Made by a program: the position numbers and the translations under genes
In this document: in pieces, positions 6,899 through 13,713 of the stretch
How the letters are laid out: each line of letters opens with the position of its first letter
How positions within the stretch are numbered: position 1 is the stretch's first letter
Source of the DNA: Rhodospirillaceae bacterium
Lineage (GTDB): Bacteria; Pseudomonadota; Alphaproteobacteria; MPNO01; UBA2964
Direction of reading: 5' to 3'
DNA length: 18,049 nucleotides
Assembly (NCBI GenBank): GCA_018660305.1
Contig: JABJKO010000222.1
Coordinates: forward strand, 1-18,049
Notes under the pieces: model-generated
What the model saw: only the letters and a program-made list of their open reading frames with translations
The model's database searches: none
Told to the model about the DNA's origin: nothing

Positions 6899-8098
6899 AT
6901 GGAGTTTCCAGCAATCGAACCTAACACCACAGTGGCCGAGACAAAAGATAAGCCTGTCGTCCTGCAGATCCTGCCCTCGCTGGAGACCGGCGGTGTCGAG
7001 CGGGGCACGGTGGATATCGCCCGGGCTCTGGTCCAGGCCGGCTGGACATCTCTGGTGGCGTCGTCGGGCGGCATCATGGTCCGGGAGGTGCAGCGCGCCG
7101 GCGCCGTCCATATCGATCTGCCGGCGGACAGCAAGAACCCGCTGGTCATGCGCCGCAATGTCAAACGCATCGCCGAGCTGGTGCGCCTCTATAATGTCGA
7201 CATTCTTCACGCGAGGAGCCGGGCGCCGGCCTGGAGCGCCCTGGCCGCCGCCAACCGGACAGGCGTCCATTTCGTGACGACCTTCCATGGCAATTACACG
7301 GCAAGAAACCCCGTCAAGCGCTGGTACAATTCGGTCATGGCCCGCGGCCACCGGGTCATCGCCATTTCCGAATTCATTGCCGAGCAGGTTTGTTCGCGTT
7401 ACGGCGCCGATCCGGAAAAAGTCCGCATCATCCCCCGCGGTGTCGACACCAGCCTGTTCGATCCGGCGGCGGTGAGCGCCCAGCGCGTCATCCAGCTCGC
7501 CGAGCAATGGCGGCTCCCCGACGATTACCGCATTGTCATGCTGCCCGGCCGTCTGACGCGGTGGAAAGGCCACTGGGTACTGATCGAGGCCCTCGCCCGG
7601 CTGGAAGACCGGACGAATTTACGCTGTATCCTGGTGGGCAGCGATCAGGGCCGGTCGGGCTATGTCAGGGAACTGGAATCCGAGATTGCCCGGCGGGGAC
7701 TCCAGGGCGTGGTTCAGATCGTCGGCGATTGCCGCGATATGGCGGCCGCCTTCATGCTGGCCGATGTGGTCGTGTCGACGTCGATCGAGGCCGAGGCGTT
7801 CGGCCGCGTCATCGCCGAGGCCCAGGCCATGGGACGGCCGGTGATCGCCACCGACCATGGCGCGGCGCGGGAAACTGTGGCCCAGGGAGAAACCGGCTGG
7901 CTGGTGGCCCCGGGCGATGCCAGCGCGCTGGCGGCTGCACTGCGCGAGGCGCTCGGCCTCGCCCCCTCGGCCCGCGAAGCACTGGCCGGCCGGGTGATCG
8001 CCAATGTCCGGAATGACTACACAAAAGAGCTGATGTGCGAACGGACGCTCACGGTGTACGAAGAGGTTTTGTCAGAGCCACGGAATAATGGCGGCTGA
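6899..8098 (+). CDS. Glycosyltransferase family 4 (GT-B)
   Basis: This 399-residue retaining GT-B glycosyltransferase has an N-terminal acceptor domain that opens VVLQILPSLETGGVERG (20-36), the usual glycine-rich loop. The linker is IIPRGVDTSLFDP. The C-terminal donor domain has PGRLTRWKGH (216-225, R218 and K223 for the nucleotide-sugar phosphates) and the EX7E motif E299-x7-E307 in EAEAFGRVIAEAQAMGRPVI. ATG at 6899 is the first sensible start; an in-frame GTG at 6875 would add eight residues, and neither has a Shine-Dalgarno sequence. The stop overlaps the next gene (GT9) by 11 bases, so the two are co-translated. Pairing of GT4 with GT9 points to lipopolysaccharide core or other surface glycan synthesis at the inner face of the inner membrane. 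The exact sugar is not readable. Confidence 0.9.
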   Translation: MEFPAIEPNTTVAETKDKPVVLQILPSLETGGVERGTVDIARALVQAGWTSLVASSGGIMVREVQRAGAVHIDLPADSKNPLVMRRNVKRIAELVRLYNVDILHARSRAPAWSALAAANRTGVHFVTTFHGNYTARNPVKRWYNSVMARGHRVIAISEFIAEQVCSRYGADPEKVRIIPRGVDTSLFDPAAVSAQRVIQLAEQWRLPDDYRIVMLPGRLTRWKGHWVLIEALARLEDRTNLRCILVGSDQGRSGYVRELESEIARRGLQGVVQIVGDCRDMAAAFMLADVVVSTSIEAEAFGRVIAEAQAMGRPVIATDHGAARETVAQGETGWLVAPGDASALAAALREALGLAPSAREALAGRVIANVRNDYTKELMCERTLTVYEEVLSEPRNNGG

Positions 8099-9023
8099 GT
8101 CCGCCGCAAGCATTCTCGTCATCAAACTGGGAGCGCTGGGCGACATGGTGCTCGCGCTGGGCCCCTTCGCCGCCATCAGACGGCACCATCCCGACGCTCG
8201 CATCACGCTGCTGACCACGCAGCCCTATGAAGAGTTCCTCCGCGCCAGCCCGTATTTCGACGATATCTGGATCGACAGGCGGCCCTCGCTCCTGCGCATG
8301 GATCAATGGCTGGCCCTGCGAAGCAGGCTGCGGGGCGGCCGTTTCGACCGGGTCTATGATCTGCAGACATCGGACAGGAGCGGCTGGTATTTCCGTCTGA
8401 TGGGGCCGGGACCGCGTCCCCAATGGTCGGGCATCGCGCCGGGCTGTTCGCACCCGCACGCCAATCCCGGCCGCGACTTCATGCATTCCATCGAGCGCCA
8501 GAACGAACAGCTTAAAATGGCCGGCATCGACGACGTGCCGGATGCGGATCTGTCCTGGGTGGCCGGCGACATATCCCGGTTTGTTCTTGCCGAACCCTAT
8601 GCGCTGATGGTGCCGGGCGGCGCGCCACACCGGCCGGCCAAGCGGTGGCCGGAATCGTGCTATGGCGATTTGGCCGGGAAGCTGGCCACCGACGGCATAC
8701 AATCTGTTATCCTCGGCACCAAAGGCGAATCCGGCCTGGCCCACGAAATTGGCGCGGCCTGCAAGGACGCGCTCGACCTGACCGGACACACCGATCTAGG
8801 GCAAATAGCAGCCCTCGCGCGGCGGGCCACCATTGCCATCGGCAATGATACCGGGCCCATGCATTTAATCGCCGCCGCGGCCTGTCCATCGGTGGTCTTG
8901 TTTTCCGCCGACTCCGATTACACCTTAACCGCACCGCGCGGGCCCGCCGTGACGGTGCTGCAACGAAATTCTTTGGCCGAACTTCCGGTCGATGAGGTTG
9001 CCGCGGCGTTAAGATTGCGTTAA
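8088..9023 (+). CDS. Glycosyltransferase family 9, heptosyltransferase-like
   Basis: This 311-residue inverting GT-B transferase is of the ADP-heptose:LPS heptosyltransferase family. The N-terminal motif LVIKLGALGDMVLALG (10-25) contains the probable base D19. The C-terminal donor site shows VPGGAPHRPAKRWP (175-188) and GNDTGPMHLIAAA (252-264), including D254. The length is slightly short compared with WaaC/WaaF (about 320-350). Its ATG lies within the end of the GT4 gene, so translation is probably coupled. The last sense codons are followed by a hairpin with a T-rich tail before thrS, a likely end of this operon. The acceptor could be the LPS inner core or another glycan. Without neighbouring core-synthesis genes, a more specific name is not justified. 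Confidence 0.9.
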   Translation: MAAESAASILVIKLGALGDMVLALGPFAAIRRHHPDARITLLTTQPYEEFLRASPYFDDIWIDRRPSLLRMDQWLALRSRLRGGRFDRVYDLQTSDRSGWYFRLMGPGPRPQWSGIAPGCSHPHANPGRDFMHSIERQNEQLKMAGIDDVPDADLSWVAGDISRFVLAEPYALMVPGGAPHRPAKRWPESCYGDLAGKLATDGIQSVILGTKGESGLAHEIGAACKDALDLTGHTDLGQIAALARRATIAIGNDTGPMHLIAAAACPSVVLFSADSDYTLTAPRGPAVTVLQRNSLAELPVDEVAAALRLR

Positions 9024-9059
9024 ACGGCAAGGTCTAGCGTGCCTTTGATGCCGTCTTTT
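9024..9059 (+). terminator. Probable intrinsic terminator after the GT operon
   Basis: ACGGCA (9024-9029) pairs with TGCCGT (9049-9054). An inner AGG/CCT extension sits beside a bulge, and CTTTTG follows directly. It overlaps the stop of the GT9 gene and lies 30 bases before thrS. The stem is imperfect, so it could be a partial terminator or attenuator. Confidence 0.4.
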
Positions 9060-9065
9060 GGAGTG

Positions 9066-9092
9066 ATGACTGTCCTGATGTTCGCCCGATGA
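9066..9092 (+). promoter_or_regulatory. Eight-codon mini-ORF overlapping the thrS start
   Basis: ATG at 9066 reads M-T-V-L-M-F-A-R and stops at TGA 9090-9092. That stop overlaps the thrS ATG as ATGA. thrS itself has no Shine-Dalgarno sequence in the usual window; the only one is GGAG at 9060-9063, placed before this mini-ORF (though just 2 bases from its first ATG and 14 from its second). Reinitiation from the mini-ORF could drive thrS. It is not threonine-rich, so classical attenuation is unlikely. Confidence 0.25.
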
Positions 9093-11059
9093 GCAATGCG
9101 AACGAAAGCGCGCCGCGTGATAATGCGGCGGGCGCGGGTGTGTCCATCACCTTGCCGGACGGCAGCGTGCGCCCGTTCGACGGTCCGGTGACGGGCTACG
9201 ACCTTGCCGCCTCCATCGGTCCCGGTCTTGCCAAAGCCGCCCTTGCCGTCGCAATCGACGGCGAAATCCGCGATCTTTCCCGGCCCATCGAACAGGATGC
9301 CGCGGTCCGCATCATCACCCGCAAGGACGAGGATGCGCTGGAGCTGATCCGGCACGATTCCGCCCATATCATGGCGCAGGCCGTCCAGGAACTTTATCCC
9401 GGCACGCAAGTGACCATCGGCCCGGCCATCGAGAACGGCTTCTATTACGATTTCGCCCGCGAAGACCCGTTCACGCCCGAGGATCTGGAAAAGATCGAGG
9501 CGAAGATGCGCGACATCGTCAAAGCCGATGAGGCCTTTGTGCGCGAGGAAGTGGACCGCGCCGAGGCCATCGAGACATTTTCAGGCATGGGTGAAAAATA
9601 CAAAGCGGAGCTCATCGAAGGCCTGCCGAGCGACGAGGCGGTGTCGATCTACCGCCAGGGCGACTGGTTCGATCTGTGCCGCGGGCCGCATCTGCCGTCG
9701 ACAAAACATGTGGGCACCGGTTTCAAACTGCTGAAGCTGGCCGGAGCTTACTGGCGCGGCGATTCAAGGAACGCCATGCTGCAGCGCATCTATGGCACAG
9801 CGTGGCGCGACGACAAGGAACTCAAGGCCTATCTGCATCAGCTTGAAGAGGCCGAAAAGCGCGATCACCGCCGTCTCGGCCGCGAAATGGATCTCTACCA
9901 TTTCCAGGAAGAGGCCATGGGTCAGGCTTTCTGGCATCGCAAGGGCTGGACGCTGTACCGCGCCATCGAGACCTATATGCGGACCCGCCTCGAAGCCGCC
10001 GCCTACGAGGAAGTAAAGACGCCCCTGCTGTACGACCGCGTGCTGTGGGAGAAATCCGGCCATTGGGAAAAATTCCGCGAACATATGTTCACGGCCGATA
10101 CCGACGATGACCGCACGCCGGCGGTCAAACCCATGAACTGCCCGGGACATGTCCAGATCTTCCGCCAGGGTATCAAGAGCTACCGCGATCTGCCCCTGCG
10201 CATGGCCGAATTCGGCTCGTGCCATCGCTATGAGCCGTCGGGCGCGCTGCACGGTCTCATGCGGGTACGGGCGTTCACCCAGGATGATGCCCATATTTTC
10301 TGCACCGAAGACCAGGTCACGTCGGAGACGCTGAGCTTCTGCGATCTGCTGCTATCCATTTATCGGGATTTCGGCTTTGAAGAGGTGGTGGTGAAATTCT
10401 CCGACCGGCCGGAGATCCGCGCCGGTGAGGATTCCACCTGGGACAAGGCCGAAGGCGCGCTTATGGAAGCGGTCAAAGAAGCCGGGCTGGATTTCTCGCT
10501 CAACCCGGGTGAGGGCGCCTTCTACGGGCCGAAACTGGAATTCGTGCTGCGCGACGCCATCGGACGCGACTGGCAATGCGGCACGCTGCAGGTGGATTTC
10601 GTGCTTCCCGAGCGGCTCAACGCGGAATATGTCGGCGAGGACGGCCAGAAACACCGGCCGGTCATGCTGCACCGGGCAATCCTGGGCTCGTTCGAACGCT
10701 TTATCGGCATTCTGATCGAGAATTATGCCGGCCGCATGCCGCTCTGGCTGTCGCCGGTCCAGATCATCATCGCCACCATCACCGAGGCGGCCGACGAGTA
10801 TGCGCTGGAAGTCCAGGCCGCCTGCGCCAAGGCCGGGCTGCGCGCCGAGCTCGATCTGCGCAACGAAAAGATCAATTACAAAATTCGCGAACACAGCCTG
10901 GCGAAAGTCCCCGCGATCATCGTGGTGGGCGCCAATGAGGTCGCGGACCGTACAGTGGCCATCCGCCGGCTTGGGGGTAAGTCTCAGGAAGTCCTTGCCT
11001 TGGCGGAAGCGCTCGATAGACTCACGGAAGAGGCCGCACCACCCACGGGACAGCCCTAA
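9089..11059 (+). CDS. thrS: Threonine--tRNA ligase
   Basis: This class II aminoacyl-tRNA synthetase of 656 residues (E. coli 642) charges tRNA-Thr. Domains in order: TGS (about 17-78, [11 protein letters not shown]), the N2 editing domain with H89-x3-H93 ([11 protein letters not shown]) and C197-R-G-P-H201, the catalytic core, and the C-terminal anticodon-binding domain (from about 555, [13 protein letters not shown]). Zinc ligands are C351 (MNCPGH), H402 (QDDAHIF) and H528 (MLHRAILGS), with exactly the spacing of E. coli C334, H385 and H511. Motif 2 is around CHRYEPSG (378-385). All key residues are intact. The ATG is the first possible in-frame start but lacks a proper ribosome site and is overlapped by a mini-ORF stop. 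It is the first gene of the thrS-infC-rpmI-rplT-pheS-pheT cluster. Confidence 0.98.
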   Translation: MSNANESAPRDNAAGAGVSITLPDGSVRPFDGPVTGYDLAASIGPGLAKAALAVAIDGEIRDLSRPIEQDAAVRIITRKDEDALELIRHDSAHIMAQAVQELYPGTQVTIGPAIENGFYYDFAREDPFTPEDLEKIEAKMRDIVKADEAFVREEVDRAEAIETFSGMGEKYKAELIEGLPSDEAVSIYRQGDWFDLCRGPHLPSTKHVGTGFKLLKLAGAYWRGDSRNAMLQRIYGTAWRDDKELKAYLHQLEEAEKRDHRRLGREMDLYHFQEEAMGQAFWHRKGWTLYRAIETYMRTRLEAAAYEEVKTPLLYDRVLWEKSGHWEKFREHMFTADTDDDRTPAVKPMNCPGHVQIFRQGIKSYRDLPLRMAEFGSCHRYEPSGALHGLMRVRAFTQDDAHIFCTEDQVTSETLSFCDLLLSIYRDFGFEEVVVKFSDRPEIRAGEDSTWDKAEGALMEAVKEAGLDFSLNPGEGAFYGPKLEFVLRDAIGRDWQCGTLQVDFVLPERLNAEYVGEDGQKHRPVMLHRAILGSFERFIGILIENYAGRMPLWLSPVQIIIATITEAADEYALEVQAACAKAGLRAELDLRNEKINYKIREHSLAKVPAIIVVGANEVADRTVAIRRLGGKSQEVLALAEALDRLTEEAAPPTGQP

Positions 11060-11074
11060 ATCCCCCGTGGTGGT
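11038..11074 (+). promoter_or_regulatory. Hairpin spanning the thrS stop codon
   Basis: ACCACCCACGGG (11038-11049) pairs with CCCGTGGTGGT (11064-11074), giving an 11-bp stem with one bulged C and a loop that contains the thrS stop. No T run follows, so it is not a standard terminator. It may be an RNA-processing or stability element between thrS and infC, or may affect access to the infC ribosome site that starts 17 bases later. Confidence 0.4.
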
Positions 11075-11090
11075 TCGGATTTAACAACAC

Positions 11091-11106
11091 AGGAGAAACG
11101 CAGATC
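11091..11106 (+). promoter_or_regulatory. Shine-Dalgarno plus ATC start codon of infC
   Basis: AGGAG (11091-11095) is followed after 8 bases by ATC (11104-11106). ATC opens the frame A-R-R-P-Y-Q-Q-P that is usual at the N-terminus of alphaproteobacterial IF3. IF3 rejects non-canonical start codons, so a rare start on its own mRNA gives negative feedback, as established for the AUU start of E. coli infC. The next in-frame alternative, GTG at 11131, has no ribosome site. Confidence 0.85.
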
Positions 11107-11643
11107 GCAAGACGACCTTATCAGCAGCCGGTGCCTCAAAAGGACGACCGGCGCATCAATGACCTGATCGTGGCTTCGGAAGTCCGATTGGTTGCCGCCG
11201 ACGGCGAAGTCCTCGGCGTAATTCCCACAGCAGAAGCCCTGGCAAAAGCGGAAGAAGCCGGTCTCGACCTGGTCGAGATGGCCGGCAATGTGGATCCGCC
11301 GGTATGCAAGATTCTGGATTACGGCAAGCTCAAGTTTGTCGACCAGAAGCGCAAGGCCGAAGCGCGCAAAAAGCAAAAGACCATCGACATCAAGGAAATC
11401 AAAATGCGGCCCGGTATCGAGCAGCATGATTACGATGTCAAAATGAAGGCCATGCGCCGGTTTCTGGAAGAGGGCGATAAGGTCAAGGTCACCCTGCGTT
11501 TCCGCGGCCGCGAGTTCGCCCATCAGGATCTCGGCATGAAGGTGCTTCACCGGGTCAAGGACGATCTGGAGGTGGAAGCCAAGGTCGAATCCATGCCGCG
11601 CATGGAAGGCCGTCAGATGGTGATGCTCATCGCGCCCAGGTAG
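11104..11643 (+). CDS. infC: Translation initiation factor IF-3
   Basis: IF3 binds the 30S subunit, prevents early 50S joining and checks the start codon and initiator tRNA. The 179-residue product shows the N-domain ([19 protein letters not shown], then [17 protein letters not shown]), the basic linker helix ([23 protein letters not shown]) and the C-domain ([35 protein letters not shown]). The start is ATC at 11104, 8 bases after AGGAG. An annotation starting at the in-frame GTG (11131) would lose nine conserved residues. It lies 44 bases after thrS, with a hairpin in between. It is followed by 191 bases holding a hairpin, a promoter and a leader before rpmI. Confidence 0.97.
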   Translation: MARRPYQQPVPQKDDRRINDLIVASEVRLVAADGEVLGVIPTAEALAKAEEAGLDLVEMAGNVDPPVCKILDYGKLKFVDQKRKAEARKKQKTIDIKEIKMRPGIEQHDYDVKMKAMRRFLEEGDKVKVTLRFRGREFAHQDLGMKVLHRVKDDLEVEAKVESMPRMEGRQMVMLIAPR

Positions 11644-11671
11644 GGCGCCTCTCCCCGATTAAAAGACGGGT

Positions 11672-11706
11672 TTGCAAGGGATGTCCTAGATTCGGGACCC
11701 TTGCAA
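11672..11706 (+). terminator. Hairpin after infC, possible weak terminator or attenuator
   Basis: TTGCAAGGG (11672-11680) and CCCTTGCAA (11698-11706) form a perfect 9-bp stem, with a further TCC/GGA pairing inside; TTTG follows. The right arm also serves as the -35 box of the promoter described next. The T tail is short, so termination is likely partial. Confidence 0.45.
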
Positions 11707-11729
11707 TTTGCCGCGTCTGGCTATATAAA
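11701..11729 (+). promoter_or_regulatory. Sigma-70-type promoter for rpmI-rplT
   Basis: TTGCAA (11701-11706, 4/6 to consensus) and TATAAA (11724-11729, 5/6) are separated by exactly 17 bases. Transcription would start near 11736 and leave a leader of about 100 bases before rpmI. This would let the ribosomal protein genes, and perhaps pheST, be made independently of thrS-infC. Confidence 0.6.
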
Positions 11730-11736
11730 CCCGCGC

Positions 11737-11761
11737 TTTCGTGGGCGGTTGGCCCGCGAAA
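11737..11761 (+). promoter_or_regulatory. rpmI-rplT leader hairpin
   Basis: TTTCGTGGGC (11737-11746) pairs with GCCCGCGAAA (11752-11761), with one G-T wobble and a 5-base loop, at the very start of the predicted transcript. L20 represses its own operon by binding a leader RNA in E. coli and Bacillus, so this is a plausible L20 target. No match to a described alphaproteobacterial L20 leader can be claimed. Confidence 0.35.
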
Positions 11762-11834
11762 TGGATGGCCCGGCCTGAAAAGGGCATGCCGAGGTGATCC
11801 GGAACGGTAAACCGCTAGAATAAGGACGACCGAA

Positions 11835-12032
11835 ATGCCCAAGATGAAGACCAAATCGAGCGCCAAGAAGCGCTTCTCCAAGACCGGCACGGGTAAAATC
11901 AAGCGTAATTTCGCTTACAAAAGCCATTGTCTCGAAGAAAAGCCGAAAAAGATGAAGCGCAAGGCGCGCGGCACGACCATCATGTCGCCGCGGGACGCCA
12001 AGCTCGTCCGGCAATACATGCCGTATCTCTGA
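11835..12032 (+). CDS. rpmI: 50S ribosomal protein L35
   Basis: This is a 65-residue, very basic protein with the full L35 pattern: [20 protein letters not shown] at the start, then NFAYKSH, and the C-terminal [13 protein letters not shown]. It is a structural protein of the large ribosomal subunit. AAGGA lies 8 bases before the ATG. It is the first gene after the predicted promoter and leader, and is separated from rplT by 25 bases, so the two are certainly co-transcribed. Confidence 0.97.
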   Translation: MPKMKTKSSAKKRFSKTGTGKIKRNFAYKSHCLEEKPKKMKRKARGTTIMSPRDAKLVRQYMPYL

Positions 12033-12057
12033 ACAGCCATTTTGACGGAGGAAACAT

Positions 12058-12417
12058 ATGTCACGCGTCAATAGCGGCGTTCAGGCTCATGCGCGCCACA
12101 AGAAAGTTCTCAAACAGGCCAAGGGTTATCGCGGCCGCAACAACGCGGCGTTCCGCATCGCCAAGGAAAAGGTCGAGAAGGGGCTGCAATATGCCTATCG
12201 CGACCGCCGCGTCCGCAAGCGCAATTTCCGCAGCCTGTGGATCCAGCGGATCAATGCCGGGGCCCGCGAATGCGGACTGACCTACTCACAGCTCATGAAC
12301 GGCCTCAAGAAGGCCGGCATCGAGATGGACCGGAAGGTGCTCTCCGATCTCGCGGTGCGGGAGCCATCGGCCTTTAAGACCGTTTGCGAGAAGGCACAGG
12401 CAGCGCTCGGCAGCTAA
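12058..12417 (+). CDS. rplT: 50S ribosomal protein L20
   Basis: This 119-residue L20 has the usual length and the recognisable segments [60 protein letters not shown] and [19 protein letters not shown]. It is an early assembly protein of the 50S subunit and the known translational repressor of its own operon in model bacteria. GGAGG precedes the ATG at ideal distance. It lies 25 bases after rpmI and 65 bases before pheS. Confidence 0.97.
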   Translation: MSRVNSGVQAHARHKKVLKQAKGYRGRNNAAFRIAKEKVEKGLQYAYRDRRVRKRNFRSLWIQRINAGARECGLTYSQLMNGLKKAGIEMDRKVLSDLAVREPSAFKTVCEKAQAALGS

Positions 12418-12423
12418 GCGGCC

Positions 12424-12478
12424 GGGCGCGAACCGCCCCACCCAACCAGTCGCCACCGGGATAAGGGCCACCGGATAA
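12424..12478 (+). promoter_or_regulatory. rplT-pheS spacer: short hairpin and direct repeat
   Basis: GGGCG (12424-12428) and CGCCC (12434-12438) can form a 5-bp hairpin just after the rplT stop. CCACCGGGATAA (12453-12464) is repeated as CCACCGGATAA (12468-12478) directly before pheS. No phenylalanine-rich leader peptide or terminator like the pheM attenuator of E. coli is present. Confidence 0.25.
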
Positions 12479-12482
12479 CGGA

Positions 12483-13559
12483 ATGACGACGGATAATCTC
12501 GATAGTTTGCGCGACGGGCTTCTGGCCGAGGTGAAAGCCGCCGCCGATCTGGAGGCGCTGGATTCGGTCCGGGTGTCGGCGCTGGGCAAGCAGGGGCGTA
12601 TCACCACGCTCATGAAGGGCCTGGGCCAGGTCGCACCAGAGGAACGCCGCGCCCGCGGCCAGGCCCTCAACGTGGTCAAGGATGCCGTCGCCGAGGCCAT
12701 CGCCGCCCGTCAGGAAGGGCTGGAGACCGCCGCGCTGGATGAACAGCTGGTCCATGAGCGCATCGACATGACCCTGCCACCGCGCCCCGAGAGTGCCGGG
12801 CGCATTCATCCCATCAGCCAGACCATCGACGAGATGGTGGCGATCTTCTGCGAGATGGGGTTCGAAGTGGCCGAAGGGCCCCATATCGAGACCGATTTCA
12901 ATAATTTCACCGCCCTCAATATCCCCGCCGAACACCCGGCCCGTCAGGAACACGACACGTTCTACCTGCCCGAGAAAGACGACGGCTCGCGGCTGGTGCT
13001 GCGCACCCATACCTCGCCGGTGCAGATCCGCACCATGCTGGATATGGCGCCGCCCATCCGCATCATTGTACCGGGCCGGACTTTCCGGGCCGATTACGAC
13101 GCCACCCATTCGCCCATGTTCCACCAGATCGAAGGTCTGGTGATCGACGAGACCACCCATATGGGGCATCTCAAGGGCTGTCTGATCGAGTTCTGCCGGG
13201 CATTCTTCGGCATCGACGATCTGCCGGCACGCTTCCGCCCAAGCTATTTCCCGTTCACCGAACCTTCGGCGGAAATGGATATCGGCTGTTCGCGCGAAGG
13301 CGGCGGGCTGACCATCGGCGCCGGCGCCGACTGGCTGGAGATCCTCGGCTGCGGCATGGTGCATCCCAACGTGCTGACCAATTGCGGCATCGATCCATCC
13401 CGTTACCAGGGTTTCGCCTTCGGGCTCGGCATCGAGCGCGCCGCCATGCTGAAATACGGCATTCCCGATCTGCGGACTTTCTATGAATCCGATCTGCGCT
13501 GGCTGCGCCATTACGGCTTCTCCGCCCTCGACGTCCCCACCGTGGCGGGGGGGCTGTGA
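12483..13559 (+). CDS. pheS: Phenylalanine--tRNA ligase alpha subunit
   Basis: This is the catalytic subunit of the alpha2-beta2 PheRS, 358 residues. An N-terminal coiled-coil arm (about 1-100, [21 protein letters not shown]...) binds tRNA. The class II core follows, with [14 protein letters not shown], motif 2 at [18 protein letters not shown] (198-215) and motif 3 [13 protein letters not shown] (314-326). The start is ATG 12483, whose ribosome site is weak (GGATAACGGA). It forms the enzyme with PheT, encoded 154 bases downstream. The spacer holds a palindromic repeat, an unusual break in a pair that is normally close together. Confidence 0.97.
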   Translation: MTTDNLDSLRDGLLAEVKAAADLEALDSVRVSALGKQGRITTLMKGLGQVAPEERRARGQALNVVKDAVAEAIAARQEGLETAALDEQLVHERIDMTLPPRPESAGRIHPISQTIDEMVAIFCEMGFEVAEGPHIETDFNNFTALNIPAEHPARQEHDTFYLPEKDDGSRLVLRTHTSPVQIRTMLDMAPPIRIIVPGRTFRADYDATHSPMFHQIEGLVIDETTHMGHLKGCLIEFCRAFFGIDDLPARFRPSYFPFTEPSAEMDIGCSREGGGLTIGAGADWLEILGCGMVHPNVLTNCGIDPSRYQGFAFGLGIERAAMLKYGIPDLRTFYESDLRWLRHYGFSALDVPTVAGGL

Positions 13560-13602
13560 TGAGGAGCAACCACCAGGGATACCAATGCCGCAGCCAAATC
13601 AA

Positions 13603-13693
13603 TTTCGTCACCCTCGCACTTGATGCGAGGGTCTCCCACCGTGGGAGCCTCCGCCGGCACAAGATCCTCGCATCAAGTGCGAGGATGACGAAA
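13603..13693. repeat. REP-like palindromic element between pheS and pheT
   Basis: The left arm 13603-13630 (TTTCGTCACCCTCGCACTTG...) and right arm 13666-13693 are inverted copies with 27 of 28 bases paired. Each arm is itself a hairpin (CCTCGCA-CTTGA-TGCGAGG). Between them is a third palindrome, CTCCCAC-C-GTGGGAG (13633-13647). An A run follows the right arm. Similar GTCATCCTCG... palindromes are, to my knowledge, common between genes in alphaproteobacteria. The element would end up in the pheST mRNA and may act as an RNA stabiliser, a processing site or a partial terminator. Confidence 0.85.
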
Positions 13694-13713
13694 AAAAGGC
13701 GGGGGAAACGCTC

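Noticed and set aside
8049..8789. Long minus-strand frame opposite the GT9 gene
   Set aside because: It is a shadow of the clearly coding plus strand, with no recognisable motif or ribosome site.
9024..9088. T-box or threonine-rich leader attenuator for thrS
   Set aside because: The space is only 65 bases, with no T-box consensus and only one threonine codon in the possible mini-ORF.
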